Below are positions 56,794-64,000 of a DNA stretch of 64,000 nucleotides, one piece after another. The translations under genes were made by a program, and so were the position numbers. A model generated the notes under the pieces. It made no database searches. It had not been told where the DNA came from and was given only the letters and a program-made list of their open reading frames with translations. The stretch comes from an uncultured Pelagibacteraceae bacterium (GTDB lineage Bacteria; Pseudomonadota; Alphaproteobacteria; Pelagibacterales; Pelagibacteraceae), in NCBI GenBank assembly GCA_902573835.1, contig CACGKZ010000004.1, positions 24,883 to 88,882 on the forward strand, read 5' to 3'. How positions within the stretch are numbered: position 1 is the stretch's first letter; each line of letters begins with the position of its first letter.

Positions 56794-58107
56794 ATGTCTG
56801 ATAATAATAGTCTCATCATAAAAAATGGAACTTGCTACATAGAAGGTAAGCTAGTTAATACTGATATTACTGTATCAGGAGGGAAAATAAAATCAATTGG
56901 TAAAGCCGACTTAAATAACCATAAAGTTTATGATGCAGAAAATAAAATTGTTTTACCTGGCATAATAGATACGCAAGTTCACTTTAGAGAGCCTGGTTCA
57001 ACTGACGCTGAAGATTTAGAAAGTGGGAGTAGAGCAGCTGTATTAGGCGGAGTAACATCATTATTTGAAATGCCTAATACCAACCCACCTACAGCTAACT
57101 TGGTTGAGTTTGAAAAAAAACTTAAAGCTGCAAAAAATAGGATGCATAGTAATTATGCTTTTTATTTTGGAGCTACGCCATCAAATACTGATCAACTCGC
57201 GCAACTAAAGAACGTTGAAGGATGCTGTGGTGTAAAACTTTTTGCTGGGTCTTCAACTGGAAATTTATTAGTAGATAAAGAGGCAGATATTGAAAAAGTA
57301 ATTTCAAGCAGCGATAGAGTTGTTTCTATTCACTCCGAGGATGAAGATATAATTAAAATGAGAAAAAAGTTTATAAGGAAAGGGGATGTTCATTCACATC
57401 ACGATTGGAGAAATGTTGAATGTGCAATGTCTTCTACTCGAAGAGTAGTAAAAATTGCTGAAAGATATAATAAGAAAATCCATGTATTGCATGTTACGAC
57501 AAAAGATGAAGTAGATTTTTTAGCTATGCATAAAAAAAATGTTACTTTTGAAACCACTCCTCAGCACTTAACATTGTATGCGCCTGATTGTTATGACAAG
57601 TTAGGAACTTATGCTCAAATGAATCCTCCTTTACGAGGAAAAGAACACTATGACCGTCTATGGACTGCTATAAAGAATAATATTGTGGATGTTCTAGGTT
57701 CAGATCATGCTCCGCATTTAAAAGAAAATAAAGATAAAGAATATCCGAATTCTCCTTCGGGAATGCCAGGAGTTCAAACCATTTTTCCAGTTATGATCGA
57801 CCATGTAAACAATGGAAAACTTACATTAAATCAACTAATCAATTTAATGTGCGAAAATCCTTGTAGAATATTTGGAATTAAGAACAAGGGCTTTATAAAA
57901 GAAGGTTTTGACGCAGATTTGACGATAGTAGATATGAACAAAGAGGTAATTATTAAAGATGAAATGATAGCGAGTAAGTGCGGTTGGACACCTTTTAATA
58001 ATTATAAGGTCAAAGGTTTTCCAGTTGGAACTATTGTAAATGGAATACTAGTAATGTCTAATGGAAAAATATTAGTCGAGTCTAAAGGCAAACCTTTAAG
58101 CTTTTAG
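56794..58107 (+). CDS. pyrC: dihydroorotase family protein (PyrC-type, QxH variant)
   Basis: The 437-residue amidohydrolase has the first metal motif as DTQVHFREPG (Gln61, His63) where most members have HxH. It keeps the bridging Lys148 (GVKLFAGSS), His180, His233 and Asp304 in GSDHAPH. An alphaproteobacterial branch annotated as dihydroorotase shows the same Gln, so this is not decay. It likely closes carbamoyl aspartate to dihydroorotate. Another cyclic-amide substrate cannot be excluded. Confidence 0.85.
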   Translation: MSDNNSLIIKNGTCYIEGKLVNTDITVSGGKIKSIGKADLNNHKVYDAENKIVLPGIIDTQVHFREPGSTDAEDLESGSRAAVLGGVTSLFEMPNTNPPTANLVEFEKKLKAAKNRMHSNYAFYFGATPSNTDQLAQLKNVEGCCGVKLFAGSSTGNLLVDKEADIEKVISSSDRVVSIHSEDEDIIKMRKKFIRKGDVHSHHDWRNVECAMSSTRRVVKIAERYNKKIHVLHVTTKDEVDFLAMHKKNVTFETTPQHLTLYAPDCYDKLGTYAQMNPPLRGKEHYDRLWTAIKNNIVDVLGSDHAPHLKENKDKEYPNSPSGMPGVQTIFPVMIDHVNNGKLTLNQLINLMCENPCRIFGIKNKGFIKEGFDADLTIVDMNKEVIIKDEMIASKCGWTPFNNYKVKGFPVGTIVNGILVMSNGKILVESKGKPLSF

Positions 58108-59994
58108 AATATTATTATCTTTAAGATCTTGTTTAATTTCATCTAAAATAGCTGGATCGTCTATAGTCGCCGGCATTTTATAAGGTTCATTATCTGCAAT
58201 TTTTCTTACTGTTCCTCTTAACACTTTTCCAGATCTAGTTTTTGGTAATCTTTTTACTACTATAGCAATCTTGAAAGCTGCAACAGGACCAACTTTGTCT
58301 CTTACCATTGAAATACACTCTTTAATAATTTCTTCATTCTTTTGTTTAACTCCAGCTTTTAAAGCTAGTAACCCAATCGGTATTTGTCCCTTAAGTTTGT
58401 CTGCAATACCAACTACAGCACACTCCGCGACTGATTTATGTTCAGCCAGAACTTCTTCTATTGCACCTGTTGAAAGTCTGTGGCCAGCAACATTTATTAT
58501 GTCGTCAGTTCTTGACATTATCCAAACATAACCATCTTCATCTATATGTCCTGCATCATATGTTTGATAATAACCTGGATAATTAGTCATATAATTTTCT
58601 TTGTATCTTTTGTCAGCACCCCACAAAGTAGGAAAAGTTCCTGGTGGAAGAGGAAGCTTGACAACTATGTCTCCCATTTTACCTGGACCGACCTCTTTTC
58701 CTTCTGAATTCAAAACCTTTAAATCGTACCCTGGAACAGGCTTAAATGCAGATCCATACTTGACTGGAAATTTTTCTATACCTGTGCAACTAGATGTTAT
58801 TGCCCAACTTGTTTCAGTTTGCCACCAATGATCAATCACTGGTGAGTTTGATAAATTCTCAAACCACTTAATAGTATCTGGATCAGCCCTTTCTCCAGCT
58901 AAAAACAATGTATCAAATTTACTTAAATCATATTTTTTAAAGAATTTTCCTTCAGGATCTTCTTTTTTAATCGCCCTAATAGCAGTTGGAGCTGTGAACA
59001 AAGATTTTACTTTATGTTCTGAAATTACTCTCCAAAAAACTCCAGCATCAGGTGTTCCAACTGGTTTTCCTTCAAAAAGAATTGTCGTACAACCATAAAA
59101 TAATGGAGCGTAAACAATGTATGAATGACCTACTATCCACCCAATATCACTCGCAGACCACCAAACATCGTTTTGATCAATATTGTAAATATTTTTCATG
59201 GTCCATTTTAAAGCAACTATATGTCCACCAATATCCCTGACTATACCCTTAGGTAAACCTGTGGTGCCTGACGTATATAAAATATATGCGTAATCGTTTG
59301 CATTCATTTCGACACAATTTTCTGGTTTCGCATTTTTAAGTGAGTCTTCCCATGTTATGTCTATTTTAGAGTCTAATACAGCTTTGTTTTTCTCTCTCTG
59401 AAAAATTATACATTTGTTAGGCTTGTGCTTAGCTATCTCCAAAGCTTTATTAAGCAGAGGTTTATATTCAACAACTCGACCTGGTTCATAACCACATGAA
59501 GCTGAGACAATTATTTTTGCTTTAGAGTCATCAATCCTACTAGCCAATTCATTTGCTGCAAATCCACCAAACACAACTGAATGAATTGCTCCTATCCTTC
59601 CACAGGCCAACATTGCAATTACTGCTTCAGGTATCATCGGCATATAAATAATCACTCTATCACCTTTATTAATGCCCTGATTTTTTAAAGCACCTGCAAA
59701 CAATGATACTTTTTCTTTTAGCTGGTTATATGTAAATGTTTTTTTTGAGCCTGTTATAGGACTGTCGTAAATTATTGCTAGCTTTTCACCTCTACCGTTA
59801 TCAATGTGAAAGTCTATAGCATTGTAACAAGTGTTTGTTGTTCCATCTTCATACCATTTATAAAAAGGAGGGTTGTTTGAATTTAGTATTTTTGATGGTT
59901 TCTTATACCAAAATATGTTTTCAGCGACTTCCTTCCAAAAATTCTCTTTTTTAACTATAGAAGAATCGTATATTTCCTTATATTTGCCTTGCAA
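58096..59994 (-). CDS. prpE: propionyl-CoA synthetase (PrpE/ACSS3-like)
   Basis: The 632-residue adenylating enzyme has YILYTSGTTGLPKGIVRDIGG (split at the P-loop), SDIGWIVGHSYIVYAPL, VIDHWWQTETSWAI, SRTDDIINVAGHRLS and the catalytic Lys in LPKTRSGKVLRGT. The RDIGG and NPPFYKWYEDGTTNTCYNA segments favour the propionate over the acetate branch. It activates a short acid to its CoA thioester. It overlaps pyrC by 12 bases, convergent. Confidence 0.88.
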   Translation of the reverse strand: MQGKYKEIYDSSIVKKENFWKEVAENIFWYKKPSKILNSNNPPFYKWYEDGTTNTCYNAIDFHIDNGRGEKLAIIYDSPITGSKKTFTYNQLKEKVSLFAGALKNQGINKGDRVIIYMPMIPEAVIAMLACGRIGAIHSVVFGGFAANELASRIDDSKAKIIVSASCGYEPGRVVEYKPLLNKALEIAKHKPNKCIIFQREKNKAVLDSKIDITWEDSLKNAKPENCVEMNANDYAYILYTSGTTGLPKGIVRDIGGHIVALKWTMKNIYNIDQNDVWWSASDIGWIVGHSYIVYAPLFYGCTTILFEGKPVGTPDAGVFWRVISEHKVKSLFTAPTAIRAIKKEDPEGKFFKKYDLSKFDTLFLAGERADPDTIKWFENLSNSPVIDHWWQTETSWAITSSCTGIEKFPVKYGSAFKPVPGYDLKVLNSEGKEVGPGKMGDIVVKLPLPPGTFPTLWGADKRYKENYMTNYPGYYQTYDAGHIDEDGYVWIMSRTDDIINVAGHRLSTGAIEEVLAEHKSVAECAVVGIADKLKGQIPIGLLALKAGVKQKNEEIIKECISMVRDKVGPVAAFKIAIVVKRLPKTRSGKVLRGTVRKIADNEPYKMPATIDDPAILDEIKQDLKDNNILKA

Positions 59995-60162
59995 ATCTTT
60001 CCCCCAAAATTTTAGTGTTTAAACCATACTAAACAGAAATATCCCCAAAAAAAACCAAAAAAACCAATAAAAATGGGCTTTTTTTGTAAAAAAAAGACTT
60101 CACTGTAACACTGATTTTTATTATGGTTCTGACCAGCTAATCTAGTGATGACTGATTTGTCG

Positions 60163-60193
60163 TTTACTAGATAGTTTATTAATAAACTAAAAT
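60163..60193 (+). promoter_or_regulatory. candidate proteorhodopsin promoter
   Basis: TTTACT at 60163-60168 and TAAAAT at 60188-60193 resemble -35 and -10 boxes, with a 19-base spacer that is longer than ideal. A start near 60200 would give a leader of about 20 bases carrying GGGAGG. The match is tentative. Confidence 0.3.
60172..60189. repeat. perfect 18-bp palindrome upstream of proteorhodopsin
   Basis: TAGTTTATT is followed at once by its exact reverse complement AATAAACTA. With no loop it is better suited to binding a dimeric protein than to forming an RNA hairpin. It lies in the spacer of the candidate promoter and 32 bases before the ATG, an operator-like place. Confidence 0.6.
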
Positions 60194-60210
60194 AGAAAAC
60201 TAACTAACGA

Positions 60211-60216
60211 GGGAGG
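60211..60216 (+). promoter_or_regulatory. strong ribosome binding site of proteorhodopsin
   Basis: GGGAGG lies 5 bases before the ATG at 60222. Such a full site is rare in this window and fits the very high expression of this protein in SAR11. Confidence 0.7.
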
Positions 60217-60221
60217 TTTTC

Positions 60222-60992
60222 ATGAGAAAATTAAGTCTAATAGCTTTAGCGGCAGTTGCCTTTTTAGGTATTACTGGTTCAGCTAATGCTGCGACGCCTA
60301 TGCTTGAGACAGGAGATTTCGTAGGAATATCTTTCTGGCTTGTATCAATGGGTATGATCGCAACTACAGTATTCTTTTTCGCAGAAAGAGGTACGGTAGC
60401 AGCATCTTGGAGAACATCAATTTCAGTAGCTGGACTAGTTACTGGTGTTGCATTTATCCATTATATGTATATGCGAGACGTTTGGGTGACAACTGGTGAT
60501 ACACCAACAGTATACAGATATATTGACTGGTTAATTACTGTGCCACTTCAAATGGTAGAATTCTATCTAATCTTGGCAGCTGTAAGAAAGGTGCCAACTT
60601 CTATTTTCTGGAAACTATTAATTGGTTCTTTAGTAATGTTAATTGGTGGATACTTAGGTGAAGCTGGTTACATTCAACCATTTGTAGGTTTCGTAATTGG
60701 AATGGCTGGATGGATTTACATCTTGTTTGAAATATTCTCAGGTGAAGCTGGAACTGCAGCTGCAAAGTCTGGTAACAAGGCTATGTCAACTGCGTTTAGT
60801 GCAATGAGAATTATCGTAACAATCGGTTGGGCTATATATCCTTTAGGATATGTATTCGGTTATTTAACTGGTGGTGTTGATGCTAATGCATTAAACATTA
60901 TTTACAACCTAGCTGACTTTATCAATAAGATCGCTTTCGGTCTTGTGATTTGGGCAGCAGCGATGCAAAATACAAGATTAGCATCTAGATAA
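60222..60992 (+). CDS. proteorhodopsin, blue-tuned proton pump
   Basis: The 256-residue protein has a signal-like N-terminus ending SANA and seven helices. Numbering runs 5 ahead of the reference green form. Asp102 (Asp97, proton acceptor) lies in RYIDWLITVPLQ, Glu113 (Glu108, donor) in MVEFY, His80 (His75) in VAFIHYM and the retinal Lys236 (Lys231) in DFINKIAFG. Position 110 (105) is Gln, which tunes absorption to blue light. It pumps protons outward in light. A strong ribosome site and a 15-bp terminator make it a single-gene unit. Confidence 0.98.
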   Translation: MRKLSLIALAAVAFLGITGSANAATPMLETGDFVGISFWLVSMGMIATTVFFFAERGTVAASWRTSISVAGLVTGVAFIHYMYMRDVWVTTGDTPTVYRYIDWLITVPLQMVEFYLILAAVRKVPTSIFWKLLIGSLVMLIGGYLGEAGYIQPFVGFVIGMAGWIYILFEIFSGEAGTAAAKSGNKAMSTAFSAMRIIVTIGWAIYPLGYVFGYLTGGVDANALNIIYNLADFINKIAFGLVIWAAAMQNTRLASR

Positions 60993-61009
60993 TTAGATCA
61001 TAAACTTTA

Positions 61010-61050
61010 AAAGGGCGGGTACGTTTTACGTACTTGCCCTTTTTCTTTTT
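61010..61050 (+). terminator. Rho-independent terminator after proteorhodopsin
   Basis: AAAGGGC-GG-GTACGT and ACGTAC-TT-GCCCTTT pair over 15 positions (two G-U in RNA) around a TTT loop. A T-rich run follows (TTCTTTTTCTTT). It should stop most transcription before the ferredoxin gene. Confidence 0.93.
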
Positions 61051-61074
61051 CTTTATATAATTATATTAAAATTA

Positions 61075-61395
61075 ATGCCGAAAATTACATACATTGAGCA
61101 AAACGGTAACTCAAAGACAATTGAAGTTGATAATGGCCTGACCGTAATGGAAGGTGCGGTTCAAAACAACATACCGGGTATTGACGCAGATTGTGGAGGA
61201 GGAATGGCTTGTGCAACTTGCCACGTTTATGTCGAAGATTCATGGTTAAATAAACTTCCTAAAGCTGAGGACGCTGAACAAGATATGATTGATATGGCTT
61301 ATAAACCAAATAAGAATAGTAGGTTAAGTTGTCAGATAGTAGTTTCAGATGAAATTGATGGTTTGACAGTAACAACACCAGAAAAACAAACTTAA
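61075..61395 (+). CDS. 2Fe-2S ferredoxin (adrenodoxin type)
   Basis: The 106-residue protein has the cluster motif [15 protein letters not shown] and a last cysteine in SRLSCQIVV, the C-x5-C-x2-C plus C layout of adrenodoxin-like ferredoxins. It carries single electrons. It is directly followed by a ferredoxin-NADP reductase with a one-base overlap, so the two form a pair. Its usual partner oxidase is unknown; no P450 is in the window. Confidence 0.94.
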   Translation: MPKITYIEQNGNSKTIEVDNGLTVMEGAVQNNIPGIDADCGGGMACATCHVYVEDSWLNKLPKAEDAEQDMIDMAYKPNKNSRLSCQIVVSDEIDGLTVTTPEKQT

Positions 61396-62411
61396 TGATT
61401 AAAACAGACGTTGTTATAATAGGAGCTGGGCCCGTAGGACTTTTTGCAGTTCATCAACTTGGCATTAAAGGATTAAAATCAGAAGTAATTGATAATCTTG
61501 ATAAAGCTGGTGGTCAATGTATAGAACTTTATCCTGATAAACCAATTTATGATATTCCAGCTGTTCCTGAATGTAGCGGTAAGTCTTTAACAGATAATTT
61601 ATTAGAACAGATAAAACCTTTTGGTTCTAAGATTCATTTAAATGAAAGAGTCCAGGAAATAAAAGAAGAAAAAGGTTTATGGACTTTAAAAACTAGCAAC
61701 AATAAAACCTTCAGCACACCAAACATAATAATAGCTGGCGGTGTAGGATCATTTGAACCAAGAAAACTGCCTTTAAAAGAGCTTATAAAATTTGAAGGTA
61801 AATCAGTTTTTTACTCAGTAACTGATAAAACTTTATTTAAAAATAAAAAAATATCTATATTTGGAGGTGGAGACTCCGCATTAGATTGGGCTTTAGAATT
61901 TGCAAAATATTCAAAAGTTACGTTAATTCATAGAAGAAATGAATTTAGAGGCGCACCTCATACTTTGAAAGAATTAGAAAAATTAAAAGCAAAAGGAAAA
62001 ATAACAATAAAAACACCGTTTCAAATAGATACTGTTAATGAAGGAAAAGAAATAAAATTTATTAATATAAAAAGTGATGATGAAAAAATAGAGAAAATAG
62101 AAACAGATATTGTTTTAGGTTTTTTTGGTTTGATTATGCAACTTGGACCAATTACAGAATGGGGATTAAATATGGATAAAAAAACAATTAAGGTAAACAC
62201 TGAAAACTTTCAAACAAATAAGCCTGGTATATTTGCTATAGGTGATATTTGTAGTTATCCAGGAAAACTTAAATTAATTCTTTCTGGTTTTCATGAGGCT
62301 GCTTTAGCGTCGGTTGAGTGCTTTAAAAGAGCAAGACCGAACGAAACCTATAGATTTCAATTCACAACATCATCTAAAGAAATTCAAGACAGACTTGGCA
62401 TAAAAAAATGA
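61395..62411 (+). CDS. ferredoxin-NADP reductase, thioredoxin-reductase-like type
   Basis: The 338-residue flavoprotein has the FAD fold VVIIGAGPVGLFAVHQLG, ELYPDKPIYDIPAVPE and the NADP fold ISIFGGGDSALDWALEFA. A late FAIGDICSYPGKLKLILSGFHEAA completes it. There is no CxxC redox pair, so it is not a thioredoxin reductase but the type found in Bacillus YumC and Alphaproteobacteria. It probably reduces the ferredoxin encoded before it. Confidence 0.94.
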   Translation: MIKTDVVIIGAGPVGLFAVHQLGIKGLKSEVIDNLDKAGGQCIELYPDKPIYDIPAVPECSGKSLTDNLLEQIKPFGSKIHLNERVQEIKEEKGLWTLKTSNNKTFSTPNIIIAGGVGSFEPRKLPLKELIKFEGKSVFYSVTDKTLFKNKKISIFGGGDSALDWALEFAKYSKVTLIHRRNEFRGAPHTLKELEKLKAKGKITIKTPFQIDTVNEGKEIKFINIKSDDEKIEKIETDIVLGFFGLIMQLGPITEWGLNMDKKTIKVNTENFQTNKPGIFAIGDICSYPGKLKLILSGFHEAALASVECFKRARPNETYRFQFTTSSKEIQDRLGIKK

Positions 62412-63034
62412 TTGAAGTTTTAACTTCAAATACTCCAAATGGTAAAAAAATAACTATTATGCTAGAAGAGATAGGCTATGAATACAAAATTACTAAAATA
62501 AATATTAATAAAAATGAACAATTCAATCCTGAATTCCAAAAAATAAGTCCTTTTCGAAAAATTCCTGTGATAATCGATCATGATAAAAATGTAAGCTTAT
62601 TTGAGTCTGGAGCTATATTAATTTATTTAGCTGAAAAAAGTGGTAAATTTTATGATCAAAATAAAAGAACAATAATTAACCAATGGCTCATAGGGCAAAT
62701 GGCCTATGTTGGTCCTATGCTTGGTCAACATCATCAATTTCATCACTACAATCCAGGAAAAAGTAAATTTGGGGAAGAAAGATATTTCAAAATTTGTGAG
62801 AGAATTTACTTGGAGTTGGACATGAGACTTAAAAATTCAAAATTTTTAGCTTATGATGAATATACAATTGCTGACATCGCTACTTTTCCTTGGATAGCTA
62901 GGCATGAATGGCATGATATTGGGCTTAAAAAATTTAAAAACTTATCTAGATGGTACTCAGAAATTTCATCTCGCAACAAAGTAAAAAAAGGTTATGATCT
63001 ACTTAAAAAAGGTGAGGAAATCCCAAAAATTTAA
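62408..63034 (+). CDS. glutathione S-transferase family protein
   Basis: The 208-residue protein has an N-terminal thioredoxin-like domain (TSNTPNGKKITIMLEEIGYE, KIPVIIDHD, LFESGAILIYLAE with the glutathione-binding ESGAI) and a helical C-terminal domain (YTIADIATFPWIARH). The pattern is near the YfcG/Ure2-like GSTs. It overlaps the reductase by 4 bases and converges on dksA with a 4-base overlap. Substrate unknown. Confidence 0.92.
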   Translation: MIEVLTSNTPNGKKITIMLEEIGYEYKITKININKNEQFNPEFQKISPFRKIPVIIDHDKNVSLFESGAILIYLAEKSGKFYDQNKRTIINQWLIGQMAYVGPMLGQHHQFHHYNPGKSKFGEERYFKICERIYLELDMRLKNSKFLAYDEYTIADIATFPWIARHEWHDIGLKKFKNLSRWYSEISSRNKVKKGYDLLKKGEEIPKI

Positions 63035-63453
63035 CTGTCAACGAAAATTTTTTCATCTCTTTCATGTTTTTCTTGTGCTTCTATAGTTAAAGTTGCTATT
63101 GGTCTGGCCATTAATCTTTTAAGGCCTATAGGCTCTCCAGACTCTTCACAATATCCATAAGTTCCGTCTTTTATACGTCTTAACGCCATGTCTATTTTTG
63201 CTATTAATTTTCTACTTCGATTTAAAGCTTTCATTTCTACCGATTTATCAGTGTAAGAAGAAGCTTGATCAACCATATCAGCTGAAGACATACTATCATC
63301 AGAGGAATTAAGTAAGTTACCCAGATTATTAGCTTTGATTATATCTTTTTTCCATTTAATTAGTTCTTCAGTAAAAAATTTTTTGTGTTTTGCACACATG
63401 TATTTTTCTTTTTGACTTGGAGTATACTTTTTATTACTAGTTTTTTTTGGCAT
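63031..63453 (-). CDS. dksA: DksA/TraR family transcription factor
   Basis: The 140-residue protein has the coiled-coil tip motif D-x-x-D-x-A (Asp59, Asp62, Ala64) that acts in the RNA polymerase secondary channel. A C-terminal GYCEESGEPIGLKRLMARP region matches the alphaproteobacterial form. Only one of the four zinc cysteines (Cys102) is left, as is usual in this class. With ppGpp it would tune rRNA and amino-acid gene transcription. Confidence 0.92.
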   Translation of the reverse strand: MPKKTSNKKYTPSQKEKYMCAKHKKFFTEELIKWKKDIIKANNLGNLLNSSDDSMSSADMVDQASSYTDKSVEMKALNRSRKLIAKIDMALRRIKDGTYGYCEESGEPIGLKRLMARPIATLTIEAQEKHERDEKIFVDS

Positions 63454-63526
63454 TTGTGAATTTTGGGGAGTATAGATTTGAATTTAAGCGTGTCAATAGC
63501 CTTAAAATTGTATTAATTTAACAATA

Positions 63527-64000
63527 ATGTTGATTAAAAATAACTATAAAACTTTATTTTATATATTTTTATTAGCCCATTTAATAATTTGGACAATTGC
63601 TCCATCTTTATCAAATGTAAATTTGCCTTTAGACACCATAGAAGCTTTAGCATGGGGAAGTAATTTGTCTTGGGGATACTCAAAACATCCTCCAGTAAGT
63701 GCTTTTTTTGCAGAAGTTATTTATAGTTTTTTTGGCAATCGAGATTGGGCTTATTATTTATTAAGTCAAATATTTGTAGTTACTGCTTTTATATATGTAT
63801 GGAAATTTGCAAATTTAATTTTTAAAGATAAATTATATTCTTTATGCTCAATATTTCTTTTAGAGGGAATATATTTTTATAACTTCACATCACCTGAATT
63901 TAATGTGAATGTATGCCAACTACCTTTTTGGGCTCTTGTAATTTATTACTCATGGAAATCAATAAATTATGAAAAAATTTCAGATTTAATCCTTTTAGGT
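63527..64000 (+). CDS. glycosyltransferase family 39-like membrane protein, N-terminal part (partial)
   Basis: The frame is open from ATG at 63527 to the window end (158 residues seen). It has a first membrane helix near residues 8-25, then LPLDTIEALAWGSNLSWGYS and KHPPVSAFFAEV. This is the D.(I)EA..W......Y.KHPP pattern of ArnT/PMT-like enzymes, where the Asp is catalytic. More hydrophobic segments follow. Such proteins transfer sugars from lipid carriers on the periplasmic side. The C-terminal part is outside the window. Confidence 0.8.
   Translation, partial: MLIKNNYKTLFYIFLLAHLIIWTIAPSLSNVNLPLDTIEALAWGSNLSWGYSKHPPVSAFFAEVIYSFFGNRDWAYYLLSQIFVVTAFIYVWKFANLIFKDKLYSLCSIFLLEGIYFYNFTSPEFNVNVCQLPFWALVIYYSWKSINYEKISDLILLG

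Larger units (their letters stand above)
59995..60221. other. 227-base intergenic region between prpE and proteorhodopsin
   Basis: This is the longest gene-free stretch in the window. It holds an A-rich, C-containing tract (about 60041-60075), the prpE leader on the minus strand, and on the plus strand the proteorhodopsin promoter region with an 18-bp palindrome and a strong ribosome site. I see no small open frame or RNA gene. Confidence 0.6.

Noticed and set aside
63031..63453. DksA as a broken zinc-finger protein
   Set aside because: Loss of three of four cysteines is normal for the alphaproteobacterial form, and the coiled-coil tip motif is intact.

Overview
The window is from a very AT-rich, tightly packed bacterial chromosome that I read as SAR11 (Candidatus Pelagibacter or a close relative, Alphaproteobacteria). 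The evidence is the gene content and order: a proteorhodopsin followed by ferredoxin and ferredoxin-NADP reductase, a three-part pntAA-pntAB-pntB transhydrogenase, TrcR/DUF1013, NAD-dependent formate dehydrogenase beside formate-THF ligase, and a 5S rRNA gene with no 23S beside it. No stretch of more than about 230 bases lacks a gene, and many neighbouring genes overlap by 1 to 35 bases.

Layout. Positions 1-4949 are a cell-surface glycan region: a deacetylase end, a formyltransferase, a radical SAM protein, a family 2 glycosyltransferase, an odd tRNA-Val and an O-antigen ligase/polymerase. It ends at an isolated 5S rRNA (5087-5204), which fits the known SAR11 hypervariable region lying between 23S and 5S. 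From 5214 to 8275 come rpmJ, a tiny aa3-oxidase subunit IV-like protein and the transhydrogenase genes. From 8337 to 15959 everything is on the minus strand: tkt-pgk-fba-thiE-efp-suhB-rpmE-trcR, then rpsU-csp and the initiator tRNA.

From 16019 to 31752 the plus strand carries a coiled-coil gene, zapA, fau, a YmdB-type phosphoesterase, yebC, a RuvC-like nuclease, tolQRAB-pal-cpoB, tilS, ftsH, folP, glmM, thiD and purA. rpoH and an rluD-type pseudouridine synthase lie opposite. A small surface module sits beside tRNA-Arg at 33756-36786: a GT17-like glycosyltransferase, a probable 2OG-Fe(II) oxygenase and an ABC-2 exporter. Then come tsaC, xseB-ispA-dxs, aroC, pdxH, ispB, a S49 peptidase, glyQ-glyS, ppdK, nadA-nadC and tRNA-Leu.

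The last third carries one-carbon genes (fdh, fhs, ygfZ), an Asp/Glu racemase, dihydroorotase and a propionyl-CoA synthetase. It ends with the light-energy cluster (proteorhodopsin, ferredoxin, reductase), a GST, dksA and the start of a GT39-like membrane glycosyltransferase.

The genes suggest a streamlined heterotroph. It has triose and pentose phosphate interconversion with PPi-linked PPDK, oxidises formate to NADH, makes the isoprenoids that retinal needs, uses a light-driven proton pump alongside proton-driven transhydrogenase and Tol-Pal, and has a fast-changing surface glycan.

The points most worth a second look are: a tRNA-Val with intact stems but non-canonical D- and T-loops; an rpsU gene that appears to start at ATT in a translation-initiation cluster; a sigma70-like promoter placed exactly to start the orphan 5S; a phage-type RuvC where ruvCAB would be expected; and a perfect 18-bp palindrome over the proteorhodopsin promoter region.
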